A stretch of DNA of 62,347 nucleotides from an uncultured Elusimicrobia bacterium (lineage in GTDB: Bacteria; RUG730): the NCBI GenBank assembly GCA_900321865.1, contig ONXP01000020.1, positions 1 through 62,347 on the forward strand, in the 5' to 3' direction. Of the stretch, positions 36,248 through 45,612 are shown piece after piece (position 1 is the first letter of the stretch; the number at the start of each line of letters is the position of its first letter). Position numbers and translations under genes: made by a program. Under the pieces are notes generated by a model. That model was not told the DNA's origin, did not search any database, and saw nothing but the letters and a program-made list of their open reading frames with translations.

Positions 36248-36445
36248 CTATTTATATGGAATCAATTTTTTTATATTTTTAGCATCTAATCCGCCAAGAG
36301 TTCCGGCTTTTCTTAATTTTCTCATTCTATTTTGTGGTTTTTTAGTAAGAATATGCCTTGCGAAAGCTTTTTTTCTTTTTATTTTTCCAGATTTTGTAAG
36401 ATTAAATCTTTTTTTTGCACCACTGTGAGTTTTCATTTTTATCAT
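36248..36445 (-). CDS. rpmI: 50S ribosomal protein L35
   Basis: 65 residues, canonical length, with KMKTHSGAKKRFNLTKSGK and FARHILTKKPQNRMRKLRK. ATG 36445 is chosen because GGAGG lies 7 nt upstream and L35 normally begins MxKMKTHSGA; an internal ATG at 36436 is possible. Middle gene of infC-rpmI-rplT, 9 bp before rplT. Confidence 0.97.
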   Translation of the reverse strand: MIKMKTHSGAKKRFNLTKSGKIKRKKAFARHILTKKPQNRMRKLRKAGTLGGLDAKNIKKLIPYK

Positions 36446-36473
36446 GTAAAATCCTCCTAATTTCTTTAAAAAA

Positions 36474-37007
36474 TTATTTTTTTGAAGACAAAATCAAAAT
36501 CATTTGTGTTCCCAAAAATGTAGGAGCTTTTTCTATTTCTGAAAATTCTTTGGTATCAAAAATAATTTTTTCCATTATTTCATTACCCTTTTCTTTTTTT
36601 TCTAATTCCCTACCATAAAAAGAAATTGTAATTTTTACTTTATCTCCATCGTTTAAAAATTTAATTATATTTTTGATTTTTATATTCAAATCATTGATTC
36701 CAATTTTTGGCCTGAGTTTTATTTCTTTCAAGGTTTGAATTTTTTGCTTTTTTTTAGCTTCTTTTTTTTGTTTTTCTTTTTGATACAAAAATTTTTTAAA
36801 ATCTATAATTTTTGCAACCGGCGGAGTCGCTTTTTCTGCTATCAAAATTAAATCTAAATTTTTATTGCTTGCCATTTGTAAAGCATCTATAGTTTTTATT
36901 ATTCCTATCATATTTCCTGTATCATCTATAACTCTAACCTCTGGGGCAGTAATACTTTCATTTACAATAAAATCATTTTTTTTCGGTTTAAAATCTTTAA
37001 TATTCAT
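36474..37007 (-). CDS. infC: Translation initiation factor IF-3
   Basis: About 177 residues from ATG 37007. The N-domain has the typical VNESITAPEVRVIDDTGNMIG, the linker is lysine-rich (QKEKQKKEAKKKQK), and the C-domain has KEIKLRPKIGINDLNIK and TISFYGRELEKKEKG. IF-3 prevents premature subunit joining and checks the initiator tRNA. GGAGG (37011-37015) is only 3 nt from this ATG, and an AUU at codon 3 or immediately before the ATG would be alternative non-canonical starts, as infC often uses AUU for self-control. An upstream GTG extension to 37127 only translates the leader RNA and is rejected. Confidence 0.93.
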   Translation of the reverse strand: MNIKDFKPKKNDFIVNESITAPEVRVIDDTGNMIGIIKTIDALQMASNKNLDLILIAEKATPPVAKIIDFKKFLYQKEKQKKEAKKKQKIQTLKEIKLRPKIGINDLNIKIKNIIKFLNDGDKVKITISFYGRELEKKEKGNEIMEKIIFDTKEFSEIEKAPTFLGTQMILILSSKK

Positions 37008-37020
37008 AATCCTCCAAAAT

Positions 37021-37057
37021 AAAAAAAGCGACCCGCTTAAAATAATAAGCAAGTCGC
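37021..37057 (-). terminator. Attenuator terminator in the infC leader
   Basis: On the minus strand an 11-bp stem with two G-U pairs (arm 37057-37047 starting GCGACTTGCTT, arm 37038-37028 AAGCGGGTCGC, 8-nt loop) is followed by seven T at 37027-37021. It lies just upstream of the infC ribosome site, so it would stop transcription before the coding region. Confidence 0.85.
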
Positions 37058-37160
37058 TAATAAATAAAAATATAGATATTAATAATATAAAATATATAAT
37101 GCTTAATATATATACCTTTTTGCTCACTTGCTAAAGGTGCGACTAATGTCGAACTTTAAA
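37021..37160 (-). promoter_or_regulatory. infC-rpmI-rplT leader with antiterminator/terminator (L20-leader-like)
   Basis: About 140-180 nt untranslated leader. Two upstream segments on the minus strand, AGTCGC (37144-37139) and AGCAAGT (37132-37126), can each pair with the 5' arm of the terminator (GCGACT and ACTTGCT within 37057-37048), giving mutually exclusive structures. A small hairpin CGAC-ATTA-GTCG lies at about 37151-37140. By analogy with the L20 leader of B. subtilis infC-rpmI-rplT, excess L20 could favour termination; this mechanism is inferred, not shown. Confidence 0.7.
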
Positions 37161-37198
37161 TAAATAAAAAAATCCTTAAAAAATATTTTTGATAAATT

Positions 37199-37227
37199 AT
37201 TATTAAAAAAAAATGTTTTATTGTCAA
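37199..37227 (-). promoter_or_regulatory. Sigma70-type promoter for infC-rpmI-rplT
   Basis: Minus strand TTGACA (37227-37222) and AATAAT (37204-37199), spacer 17 bp; overlaps the region just before the divergent cca gene. Confidence 0.65.
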
Positions 37228-37240
37228 GTTTAATAAAAAA

Positions 37241-38563
37241 ATGAAAAAAAATTTTTATACATCTTTTATTTTTTCTAAATTAATAGAATGTGCTACAAAA
37301 TATAATTTTAATTTATTTTTAGTTGGCGGTAAAGTTAGAGACATTTTAATTAAAGAATTGACAAGTCACAAGGATATCGATTTATATTTTCATAACTTTT
37401 CTAGTTTTTCAATTATAAATTATGTTTTGGAAAATTGTGAAAACTTTGATCTTGATTTTGATTTTACTTTGGTTAATGAAAATTTTTATGATGCTTTATA
37501 TTTTTCTGAAAAGTTTAAAGATTTTCTAAAAAGTAATATGCCACGGCATGAATTTTTTATAAAAAAAAATCAAAGTTTTTTAACGGTGAATATCAGTATA
37601 AAATTTAATAATTTTTCTATTTCGTTTGATATAGCAACCTTTCGAAAAGAAATTTATGATTATTATGGAGCCTTGCCAAAAGTAAAATATTCACAAAATA
37701 TTTTAGATGATACTTTAAGAAGAGATATCACTATAAATTCTATTTATCTAAAATTGACAAAAGATGTTGGCATAATTGACGAATTAAACGGAATAAACGA
37801 TTTAAAAGCAAAAATAATTAGATTAAATTATAAATTTAGTTTATTAGACGATCCTACCAGGATTTTTAGAATAATAAAATTAAAATCTAGATTAAAATTT
37901 GAATTTTCATCAGCTACATTTTCAGAGTTAATTCTTGCCAAAAATAAAAAAATTTATAAAAAAATTTCAAATTATAGAATTTTTAGCGAAATAAAAAAAT
38001 TATTTTCAGAAAACAATGAAACTATAAAAAATTTTTTAAAAGATTTTGTAAAGTTGGATTTTATTAAAATTTTAGCTTCAAACTTTTCTAAAAAAAATTA
38101 TAAAAATTTTTGTTTAGATTTAAAAAATTTTGAAAACTTAAAAAACGAAACTTTATTTTTATATTTTTCTAAAAATTTTGAAAAATTGATAAATCTTGTG
38201 GAAAATAAAAAATTAAAAAACTTAAAAAAAATAAATCTTGAAGAAAATTTATGGTTTTTAAAATTTTTAATATTTTTGAAAAATCTTGAAAGTTTTGAGC
38301 TAAAAAATATTTTAAGAAGACAAACCTTCCCTTTTAATAAATTTGAAACAAAAACGATTTTAAATTTAATATTTCTCTTAAAAGCTAAAAAAAATAAAAG
38401 TTTTACAAAAAATATCTTTAATATTGAAAATAAAAATTTTCATAAAAAAGACAATATCGATTTTTTATTAATTTTAATCGTTTTTTATAAAAATAATATT
38501 ATGAAAGAAAAAATATTAAAACTATTTCAAATAAAAAAAATTGATAAATTTTTAAAAAATTAA
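37241..38563 (+). CDS. cca: CCA tRNA nucleotidyltransferase / poly(A) polymerase family
   Basis: 440 residues, class II nucleotidyltransferase. The catalytic head has LFLVGGKVRDIL (about 25-36) and HKDIDLYF with the two metal-binding Asp, then FDIATFRKE, LDDTLRRDITINSIYL and LLDDPTRIFRIIK, the template-like motif that selects C and A. The C-terminal half is lysine- and asparagine-rich and poorly conserved. It adds CCA to tRNA 3' ends; both tRNA genes in this window lack encoded CCA, which fits. Divergent from infC. Confidence 0.92.
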   Translation: MKKNFYTSFIFSKLIECATKYNFNLFLVGGKVRDILIKELTSHKDIDLYFHNFSSFSIINYVLENCENFDLDFDFTLVNENFYDALYFSEKFKDFLKSNMPRHEFFIKKNQSFLTVNISIKFNNFSISFDIATFRKEIYDYYGALPKVKYSQNILDDTLRRDITINSIYLKLTKDVGIIDELNGINDLKAKIIRLNYKFSLLDDPTRIFRIIKLKSRLKFEFSSATFSELILAKNKKIYKKISNYRIFSEIKKLFSENNETIKNFLKDFVKLDFIKILASNFSKKNYKNFCLDLKNFENLKNETLFLYFSKNFEKLINLVENKKLKNLKKINLEENLWFLKFLIFLKNLESFELKNILRRQTFPFNKFETKTILNLIFLLKAKKNKSFTKNIFNIENKNFHKKDNIDFLLILIVFYKNNIMKEKILKLFQIKKIDKFLKN

Positions 38564-38588
38564 AATGAAAATATTGTAAAAATTGTAA

Positions 38589-40637
38589 TTATACCAACTC
38601 AAAATTTAAAAAAGTTCCAGCTTGCATATTTTCCGCTTTTTTAATATTGTCTATTATCAAAGTTATTTTTGGATCAAATTTATTAGCTAATAAAAAGAAA
38701 CTTTTTGCTTTTTCAAAATCATTTAAATAGCTATAACATACACCTAAATTGTTATAAATATATGGATTTTTTTGTTCAACGGTAGAAGCTTTTTCTAAAA
38801 TTTTAATAGATTCTGTGTAATTTTTTTCATTTTTTAATATTGTATACATCAAAAGCAATGTATTTATGTTTAAAGGATCTATTTTTTTTGCCATTTCTAA
38901 ATTTTGTTTGGCCTCTTTAAACATATTTTTTTTAAAATAATTAATGCTATTCGTTAAATAAAATTCGCTATAACCAGGATGAGCTAAAATAGCTTTGTTT
39001 AGAACATCTATAGATTCGTCTAAAAACCCTAATTTTTGATTAATTCTAGCAAGTTCATATAATTTCGTTGTCCTGTATAAAAAATATTTATTAGATTCTA
39101 AAATGTATTTTTTAGACTTTAATAAAGTCATCGGCGATAAAGAATTTAAATCTTTATCACAGGTTAAAATAACACTGTCAAAAAAAATCTTTTCTGATAT
39201 AAAAATTCTAGTGTTTCTAATCGTAATTATTCCTAAAACGATTAGACTAAAAATAAAAAAAATGCTTCTGTATATTAAAATATTTTTTTCATTGTAAAAA
39301 GCTTTGTTGTCAAAATAATTTAAGTTAAAATTATCTTTATATATTTTTATAATTATGGAAATTATTAGCCAAAATAAAGTCATAGTCGCAGAAATTTGTG
39401 TGGTGACATTTAGAAAATTGTCAATTATCATCCCAAAAACAGAAGTTGATAATATTAAAATTAAAAATTTTTCATCTTGAGCTTTATGATTTTTTATCAA
39501 AAACAAAACAAGTTTAAAAAATAAAAACCAAAAAATTAAATATATTATTATTCCTACAATCCCTGTTTCTGATAAAACTTGAAGCAAGAGATTATGAGCG
39601 AGATTAGCATGAGTTTTATGCTCATACATATAAATATCATCTATATATTTTCCTATATAAAATGGAGCTTTTAGATCAAATGTGCCATATCCAGAGCCAA
39701 AAATAATATTATCTTTAAAAATATCTAATCCAGTTTTATATATAATCAGCCTTTGATAAATTGATTTATTATTTTTTGATAAAGAAAAAGATTCTTTTAT
39801 TCTAGTTCTAAAATCTTTGGAAATGAAAAGAATAGAAACTAAAAAAAATATTAAAAGTAAGAATTTTACGAAAAATTTTAGATTTTTTTTATGCCAAAAA
39901 TTTTTAAAATACAAAGTAACAAAATAAATTCCAGCAAAAAATATCCCAAGCCACGAACTTCTGGTATATGTCAAAATTAATGCAAAAATTAGAGTCCCAA
40001 AAATAATTAAATAAAAAATTTTTTTAGTTTTTTTATAAAAATAAAAACAAATCGGAATAGTCATAACTAAATAGCTTGATAAAAATGTTGGATTGCCAAA
40101 GGTCGAAATTATTCTTTTTCCAAATCTTTTCATATCAATATTCCAAAAAAGCTCTATATTAAAAAATTGCAAAATGCCATACAAAGACGATAAAAATGCT
40201 GTAAAAATTGCAATTTTTAAAACATTTATCCAAAATTTTTGGTCTGGGATTATAAAAGGTAAAAAGAAAATTAAAATGCTTCTCGTAATAAGCCAGGAAA
40301 GATGAAGATCGCCTTGTAAAATAATTGCAAGAATTTGGGATTTATTTTTTAAAATTGCTAAAAAAAACGATAAAAAGCAAATCGAAAAGAATAAAAATAA
40401 AACTTTTTCTATTTTCGTAAAATTTTTAAGAAAGTTTTGCTCTTTTTTTTCTTTGTTAAAAATAAAAATAAAAAATGAAAATAAATAAACAAAAAATATT
40501 GAAAAGTAAAATAAAAGATCCTGAATGAGATAGGGATCTTTGGTAGTGTTTTTAGTAAAAAAAAGAGGGATAACGAATAAAAAAAAAGTTAATATTTGTC
40601 TTATTTTATCCATTATCCCTAAAAAATTTTTAAACAT
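38589..40637 (-). CDS. O-antigen ligase / Wzy-family membrane protein with C-terminal TPR repeats
   Basis: 682 residues. Residues about 1-480 are some ten to twelve transmembrane helices; between late helices is a large periplasmic loop leading into GSGYGTF and HAHNLLLQVLSETGIVG-like KTHANLAHNLLLQVL, the O-antigen ligase (Wzy_C) signature. The end (about 540-670) carries TPR units such as GFLDESIDVLNKAILAHPG, MFKEAKQNLEMAKKIDPLN and NPYIYNNLGVCYSYLNDFEKA. Such proteins ligate or polymerise glycans at the periplasmic face. Strongly suggests LPS or a surface polysaccharide. It is 25 bp after a FadL-like porin gene on the same strand. Confidence 0.87.
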   Translation of the reverse strand: MFKNFLGIMDKIRQILTFFLFVIPLFFTKNTTKDPYLIQDLLFYFSIFFVYLFSFFIFIFNKEKKEQNFLKNFTKIEKVLFLFFSICFLSFFLAILKNKSQILAIILQGDLHLSWLITRSILIFFLPFIIPDQKFWINVLKIAIFTAFLSSLYGILQFFNIELFWNIDMKRFGKRIISTFGNPTFLSSYLVMTIPICFYFYKKTKKIFYLIIFGTLIFALILTYTRSSWLGIFFAGIYFVTLYFKNFWHKKNLKFFVKFLLLIFFLVSILFISKDFRTRIKESFSLSKNNKSIYQRLIIYKTGLDIFKDNIIFGSGYGTFDLKAPFYIGKYIDDIYMYEHKTHANLAHNLLLQVLSETGIVGIIIYLIFWFLFFKLVLFLIKNHKAQDEKFLILILSTSVFGMIIDNFLNVTTQISATMTLFWLIISIIIKIYKDNFNLNYFDNKAFYNEKNILIYRSIFFIFSLIVLGIITIRNTRIFISEKIFFDSVILTCDKDLNSLSPMTLLKSKKYILESNKYFLYRTTKLYELARINQKLGFLDESIDVLNKAILAHPGYSEFYLTNSINYFKKNMFKEAKQNLEMAKKIDPLNINTLLLMYTILKNEKNYTESIKILEKASTVEQKNPYIYNNLGVCYSYLNDFEKAKSFFLLANKFDPKITLIIDNIKKAENMQAGTFLNFELV

Positions 40638-40662
40638 AAAAATGTTTTTTTAATTAAATATT

Positions 40663-41913
40663 TTAGAAATTATAACCTATTGTTCCTCTGTATACTACGG
40701 AATCAAATTCATAAGAATTGTCATAATTATCAGTCAAACTATCAGAAATATTATAAACTATAGATCCTGCAAATTTCATAGATTTATATCTATATGCTGC
40801 ACCCAGAGTTAAAACTGTTAGAGCATATTGATCGGTATTAAAAAGATTAACATTTTCTTTTTTGTATAAAGAAGGATCTCGCCTTATTCCACATAACAAA
40901 TCTAAATTTTCTTTTAGTTTATATCTAGTGCCTAGACTGATTACACAAGTATTTTTATAACCAAGTTTTTCGTCGTTTTCATCACAAATTTTTGAAAAGT
41001 GGGCAAAATCAAAAGATAGAGCAAGAAGCATTTTTTCTGTAATATCATATCCTGCACCCAGACTGCATGTCATAGGATATTTGTAGTCTCTTTTGTATGA
41101 ATTTTTTTCTCCACCGTATTCAATCTCTTCAGCATATTTATTAAAATAAGACCAGGTACTATCTAGGTCTCCTTTTAGTTTTATTTTACATCCGGTTTTA
41201 AAAGTAAAACCTAGTTTTAATTTTTCTATAGGTTTATATATTGCCCCTAAGACTCCTTCATATCCTATGTCATCAGTTTCTTTTTTGTAATTTGTAATAT
41301 CTCTTCTATATAGCTCAGAACCATACTCATAATCATTTTCTATTGCATATATGTTTTGTTCTTCTTTCATTTGGATAATATTTAATCCTACCCCTAAAGC
41401 AATTTTTTCATTTATTTTTTTTGCTCCAGAAAGGTTATAAACTAAAAAACTATATTCATTTTTGATATTCCAAATTTGTTCCCAATTATAATTATCTATT
41501 CCTTCACCTTTCCATTTTCCAGTGCCACCACCTATGCCATATATGCCTATAGCTAAATGAATATTTTTATACTTTGTATATCCTGCAAAAAATGGAATAG
41601 TTGCTTTTACTTTTAGTTTGTCATAGTCGTTTTTGTAAAACCAATCTTCTTCATCTGTAAAAACAATCTTGCTGTCAGTTTTCGCCTTTGCATCCATAAA
41701 AAAGCAGGATGCTTCAAAACCGTTTCCTTCTAGATTAGTCAATCCTGCTGGGTTATAGTATATAGCAGTAGAATCGTCAGCAACAGCAGTAAAAGCTCCG
41801 CCAATACCGGTAGCTTCTGCCCCAGGAATCACAAAAAGTGTCCCAGCATGCAAAAAGCTAGATAAACAAAGAGAAGAAACAAGGAAAAGCTTTAAAAATC
41901 GAAAGTTTTTCAT
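40663..41913 (-). CDS. Outer-membrane protein, OmpP1/FadL/PorV-like
   Basis: 416 residues with a signal peptide (about 1-23, ending SSFLHA). The mature N-terminus GAEATGIGGAFTAVADDSTAIYYNPAGLTNL is the textbook N-plug of the FadL/OmpP1/TodX family, and the body is a long barrel with alternating strands ending VYRGTIGYNF, C-terminal Phe. FadL proteins pass hydrophobic molecules such as fatty acids through the outer membrane; related PorV proteins act in export. The substrate here is unknown. AAGGAGT (41919-41926 on the minus strand) is a good ribosome site. Confidence 0.88.
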   Translation of the reverse strand: MKNFRFLKLFLVSSLCLSSFLHAGTLFVIPGAEATGIGGAFTAVADDSTAIYYNPAGLTNLEGNGFEASCFFMDAKAKTDSKIVFTDEEDWFYKNDYDKLKVKATIPFFAGYTKYKNIHLAIGIYGIGGGTGKWKGEGIDNYNWEQIWNIKNEYSFLVYNLSGAKKINEKIALGVGLNIIQMKEEQNIYAIENDYEYGSELYRRDITNYKKETDDIGYEGVLGAIYKPIEKLKLGFTFKTGCKIKLKGDLDSTWSYFNKYAEEIEYGGEKNSYKRDYKYPMTCSLGAGYDITEKMLLALSFDFAHFSKICDENDEKLGYKNTCVISLGTRYKLKENLDLLCGIRRDPSLYKKENVNLFNTDQYALTVLTLGAAYRYKSMKFAGSIVYNISDSLTDNYDNSYEFDSVVYRGTIGYNF

Positions 41914-41935
41914 AAGAACTCCTTTAATAAAAAAT

Positions 41936-43066
41936 TTAAAATATAGAATAATATTTTCCTGGTTTTTCGTCTATAAAATTATTTATTATTAAATTAAACA
42001 AACTGTCCATTATTTCCGCAATGTCATTTTCTATATTTTCTACTATTTCGTCAAATTGTATTAATTTTTTTGATAAAATTAAATTATATATTTTTTCATC
42101 TAATTTGTTTTCAAAACTAATAGATTTATTTTCAGGTTTATTTTCTTTTCCTAAGGATTTTGAAAAATTTAATTCTAAATCAAACATATCGCCCAAAATA
42201 TCTTCTGTGCAAGTAATAAGTTTTGCACCATCTTTTATTAGTTTATTTGTTCCTCTAGATTTAGGATTGGTAATTTCTCCTGGAACAGAATAAACATTTC
42301 TGTTCTGATTCAAGGCATGCATTGCAGTAATTAAAGAGCCACTTTTTTCGTTAGCTTCTACTATTATTACTCCAGAAGCCAGACCACTAATTATTCTATT
42401 ACGAATGGGGAAATTTTTTTTGTCTGGAAATTTTTCAAAAGGAAATTCTGTTACAATAGCACTTTTTTTGTTTTCTAAAATAGCATCGTATAAATTTTTA
42501 TTTTCCAAGGGATATTGATATTTAAAGCCGCTACCTATGACACCGATAGTGGAACCAGAATTTTCCAGAACTCCTATGTGAGAATAAGCATCAATCCCTT
42601 TGGCAAGGCCACTTACGATAGTAATATTTTGCATCGAAAGCTCTTTTGCTAACATTGTAGTAACATCCCTGCCATAATATGTAGGAAATCTCGTACCGAC
42701 TATGGCTATGCATTTATTAGATAAAGATTTGACATTTCCTTTTACAAAAAGTAATGGTGGAGGATTATAAATATTTTTTAAAAGAAAAGGATAGTTGCTT
42801 GAATCAATGTCTATTAAATTTATTTTGTTTTTTTCTAAAAATTCTAATTCTTTTTCTAATAATTTATCCAAAATTTTAGTTTTTCTATTTTTAAGCAAAA
42901 AATTTTTCAAATTGTCAGAAATTTTTAATTCTAGTGGAAAAGTTTTATTTTCAGAAAAGACATCCTCTAAATCATTTTTATAAAAATTTGAAATTTTATA
43001 AAAACTAGCCTCGCCTATCATAGGAGATAGCCATAATTTTAATTTAGTTAAAAGATTTTTGTTCAT
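41936..43066 (-). CDS. dprA: DNA-processing protein DprA
   Basis: About 376 residues. The Rossmann-like core has CIAIVGTRFPTYYGRD, IVSGLAKGIDAYSHIG, GVIGSGFKYQYPLEN, FPIRNRIISGLASGVIIVEANEKSGSL and VYSVPGEITNPKSRGTNKLI, all hallmarks; the end is a winged-helix-like domain (DEIVENIENDIAEIMDSL). It loads RecA on incoming single-stranded DNA during natural transformation. ATG 43066 starts 2 bp after the stop of the small membrane protein; a TTG at 43072 overlapping that stop is the alternative. No other competence gene is seen in the window. Confidence 0.95.
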   Translation of the reverse strand: MNKNLLTKLKLWLSPMIGEASFYKISNFYKNDLEDVFSENKTFPLELKISDNLKNFLLKNRKTKILDKLLEKELEFLEKNKINLIDIDSSNYPFLLKNIYNPPPLLFVKGNVKSLSNKCIAIVGTRFPTYYGRDVTTMLAKELSMQNITIVSGLAKGIDAYSHIGVLENSGSTIGVIGSGFKYQYPLENKNLYDAILENKKSAIVTEFPFEKFPDKKNFPIRNRIISGLASGVIIVEANEKSGSLITAMHALNQNRNVYSVPGEITNPKSRGTNKLIKDGAKLITCTEDILGDMFDLELNFSKSLGKENKPENKSISFENKLDEKIYNLILSKKLIQFDEIVENIENDIAEIMDSLFNLIINNFIDEKPGKYYSIF

Positions 43067-43068
43067 TA

Positions 43069-43377
43069 TCAATAAAAAAAGTATTTAATATAAATATATT
43101 CCAAAAAATTAGAAATCAACATTTCTAAAAATAATACAATTAATCCCAAAAAAACAGAAACCATATCTAAATCTTTGTAGACAAAATAAATTTTTTTGTT
43201 AATTTTTTCTAAAACAAATATCGAAATTTTTTCTATTAAAATTAAAATTTTATTATCAAAAAATTTTTTAAACTTTTGTGTAAATGCATGGTAAAAAAAA
43301 GAGAAAGAAATAATTAAAAGAGAAAAGACAATAAGATTGTTTAGAATAATAAAACATAATTTTAAAAAAAATTTCAT
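43069..43377 (-). CDS. Small membrane protein of unknown function
   Basis: 102 residues, not recognised. Two or three hydrophobic helices (about 5-28 and 70-98) flank a lysine-rich middle (QKFKKFFDNK). It overlaps the upstream AI-2E family gene by 4 bp and dprA follows directly, so it is translated as part of this operon; the tight packing supports it being real rather than chance. Confidence 0.6.
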   Translation of the reverse strand: MKFFLKLCFIILNNLIVFSLLIISFSFFYHAFTQKFKKFFDNKILILIEKISIFVLEKINKKIYFVYKDLDMVSVFLGLIVLFLEMLISNFLEYIYIKYFFY

Positions 43378-44492
43378 AAATTTTCTCCCTTTTCATATTT
43401 ATTAATTAACTTTTTATAATATTCTAAAGATAAACACGAGATAGGAATAGCAATTAAAAACCCAAAGAATCCAAATAATTTCCCCCAAATAGATAGAGAA
43501 AGAATTATCATTATAGGATTAATTTTCATCTTTTTGCCAATTATTTTTGGAACCAAAATTAATTCCTGCAAGGTTTGAACTATTAATATTACTATCAGGG
43601 TATATAAAATTGTTTGCCAGAGCATAACTCCAGATTGAATAGATTTTATAATTGACAAAAAAATAGCAGGAATAAACCCGAATATTTGCATATAAGGAAT
43701 AATATTTAAAAATCCAAAAAAAATGCCAAGTATTATAGCCATTGGCAATTTTATTATCAAAAAACCAGTCGTAAATAAAATTCCAACAAAAAATGCTACC
43801 AAAAATTGCCCCTTAAAGTATGAATTCATTGCATTATTGAATGTATATAAAAAATTTAATATATTTTTTTTGATTTTCATCGGAAAAAGGTTTATAAAGT
43901 CTTCTTTTATTTTTTTATAACCAAAAAGCATAAAAAATAAGTAAACTAAAATAATAAAAATTTCCGCAATCCATATAAAAAAATTGGCGGTTCCTATAAA
44001 AAGTGTCATAAGAGTAGGAAATAATTTTTTTGAAAGTTCCAAAGTGATATTTTTTAAATTTTCTTCATTGAAAAAATATATTAATGTCGAATTGTTTGTA
44101 ATATAAGTTTTTAGTTTGTTTAAATAAAATGAAATCAAAGCATTCCCAGAAATTTTTTCATCAATGACATTGTCTGTATTTGCTATTTTTATGATAATAT
44201 CGTGAACTTCTAAAAGCTCTTTTTTTATATTAGGAATTAAAAACATTATGAAAAGAATCATAAATGTTAAAAATAAAAAGATAGTGATCCAAACTGCCAA
44301 AGTTCTGCTTTTTATTATTTTTTCAAAAAATTCTACCAAAGGATTTAAAAAATAAAGTAAGAAAAGCGAACAAATAAAAGGTGTCAAAACAGGGCTTAAA
44401 TATTTTATTAAAAAAAATAATGCGAGCAGAATAATGCCAGTAAAAATAATTTTGACGGTTATATCAAAATTAAATTTTTTATTTAATATCAT
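43374..44492 (-). CDS. AI-2E family (PerM-like) membrane transporter
   Basis: 372 residues with about seven to eight transmembrane helices in the AI-2E exporter pattern: N-terminal helices with YLSPVLTPFICSLFLLYFLNPLVE, a polar central loop, then the conserved FLNIIPYMQIFGFIPAIFLS and the ending PKIIGKKMKINPIMIILSLSIWGKLFGFFGFLIAIP. Members export autoinducer-2 or act as Na+(Li+)/H+ antiporters; the specific role cannot be read here. It overlaps hisC by 4 bp and the small membrane protein by 4 bp. Confidence 0.9.
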   Translation of the reverse strand: MILNKKFNFDITVKIIFTGIILLALFFLIKYLSPVLTPFICSLFLLYFLNPLVEFFEKIIKSRTLAVWITIFLFLTFMILFIMFLIPNIKKELLEVHDIIIKIANTDNVIDEKISGNALISFYLNKLKTYITNNSTLIYFFNEENLKNITLELSKKLFPTLMTLFIGTANFFIWIAEIFIILVYLFFMLFGYKKIKEDFINLFPMKIKKNILNFLYTFNNAMNSYFKGQFLVAFFVGILFTTGFLIIKLPMAIILGIFFGFLNIIPYMQIFGFIPAIFLSIIKSIQSGVMLWQTILYTLIVILIVQTLQELILVPKIIGKKMKINPIMIILSLSIWGKLFGFFGFLIAIPISCLSLEYYKKLINKYEKGENL

Positions 44493-45610
44493 TTATAAAC
44501 TTCTTTTAAAGCTTCAATAAATTTTTCGTTTTCTTCTTTTTTCCCTATGCTTACTCTGGCAAAACTTCTTAAATCATATTCATCCAGGGCTCTAATAATT
44601 ATTCCTTTTAAAAGCAATTTTTTAAATAATTCTTTTCCGCCTAGACTTCCAGCATGAAACATAATAAAATTTGCACTGGTTTCAAAAAATTTTATGTTCA
44701 ATTTTTTAAATTCTTCGTATAAATATTTTTTCCCTTTTTCTATCATTTCTAAGGATTTTGTTATATGTTCATTGTCTTCTAAAGAAATTTTGGCAATATT
44801 TTGGGCAATAATATTTACATTAAAAGGAGGCTTTATTCTATTAATCGTATCAATTATCCCTTTATCGCCTATTAAATATCCTATTCTTAGGCCTGCCAAG
44901 GCATGAAGTTTGGAAAAAGTTCTAGATACTAAAAGATTAGGAAACTCATTTAAAAGTTCTAAAGATTTAGGATAACCACTAGACTTATATGCAAATTCCA
45001 AATATGCCTCGTCTAAAAAAACTAAAACATTTTCTGGAATATTTTGTAGGAAATTTTTTAATTCTTTTTCTGCAACAAAAGTGCCTGTAGGATTGTTTGG
45101 ATTGGATATAAAAACAATTTTCGTTTTTTCTGTTATTAAACTCGCCATATTTTTTAGATCAACTTTATAAAAATCTGTCATTTTTGAAAATAAAGTTTTG
45201 GCACCCATTAAATCTGCTGCCATTTTATATCTCACAAAGGAATGTTCTGACATTATAATTTCGTCATCTTCTGTCAAAAAAGTTTTCCCCATTAATTCTA
45301 TTACTTCATCAGATCCATTTCCAAACAAAAAATTTTCTTCTGGAATATTTAATTTTTTTGACAAGGCTTGCCTTAAAACAAAAGAATTGCTGTCAGGATA
45401 TCTATAAATATTTTTTAACATTTCGGGAATTTCGTTAATTATTTTTTCTGAAACTCCTAAAGAATTTTCATTAGAGGCTAGTTTATAGACTTCAGTGAAA
45501 TTTAATTCTCTTTTTAGTTCGTCAATAGGTTTCCCCGGGACATAAGGCTCAAAAGATAAAACTTCTTTTCTAGTTATTTTTCCTAAAATTTCTTCATTAA
45601 ATTTTTTCAT
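44489..45610 (-). CDS. hisC: Histidinol-phosphate aminotransferase-like PLP enzyme
   Basis: About 373 residues, fold-type I aminotransferase. N-terminal FEPYVPGKPIDELKREL, SNENSLGVS, NGSDEVIELM, NPNNPTGT and the PLP lysine in SRTFSKLHALAGLRIGY mark HisC. It transaminates histidinol phosphate with glutamate, and members also make phenylalanine or tyrosine. No other his gene is nearby, so a broader aromatic role is possible. ATG 45610 lies just after the ndk stop with GGAA 8 nt upstream; an in-frame ATG at 45622 would overlap ndk by 10 bp. Confidence 0.92.
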   Translation of the reverse strand: MKKFNEEILGKITRKEVLSFEPYVPGKPIDELKRELNFTEVYKLASNENSLGVSEKIINEIPEMLKNIYRYPDSNSFVLRQALSKKLNIPEENFLFGNGSDEVIELMGKTFLTEDDEIIMSEHSFVRYKMAADLMGAKTLFSKMTDFYKVDLKNMASLITEKTKIVFISNPNNPTGTFVAEKELKNFLQNIPENVLVFLDEAYLEFAYKSSGYPKSLELLNEFPNLLVSRTFSKLHALAGLRIGYLIGDKGIIDTINRIKPPFNVNIIAQNIAKISLEDNEHITKSLEMIEKGKKYLYEEFKKLNIKFFETSANFIMFHAGSLGGKELFKKLLLKGIIIRALDEYDLRSFARVSIGKKEENEKFIEALKEVYK

Positions 45611-45612
45611 TT

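Noticed and set aside
37008-37127. N-terminal extension of IF-3 starting at a GTG
   Set aside because: The translated stretch is hydrophobic, unlike IF-3, and corresponds exactly to the attenuator leader; a GGAGG site and ATG sit at the expected start.
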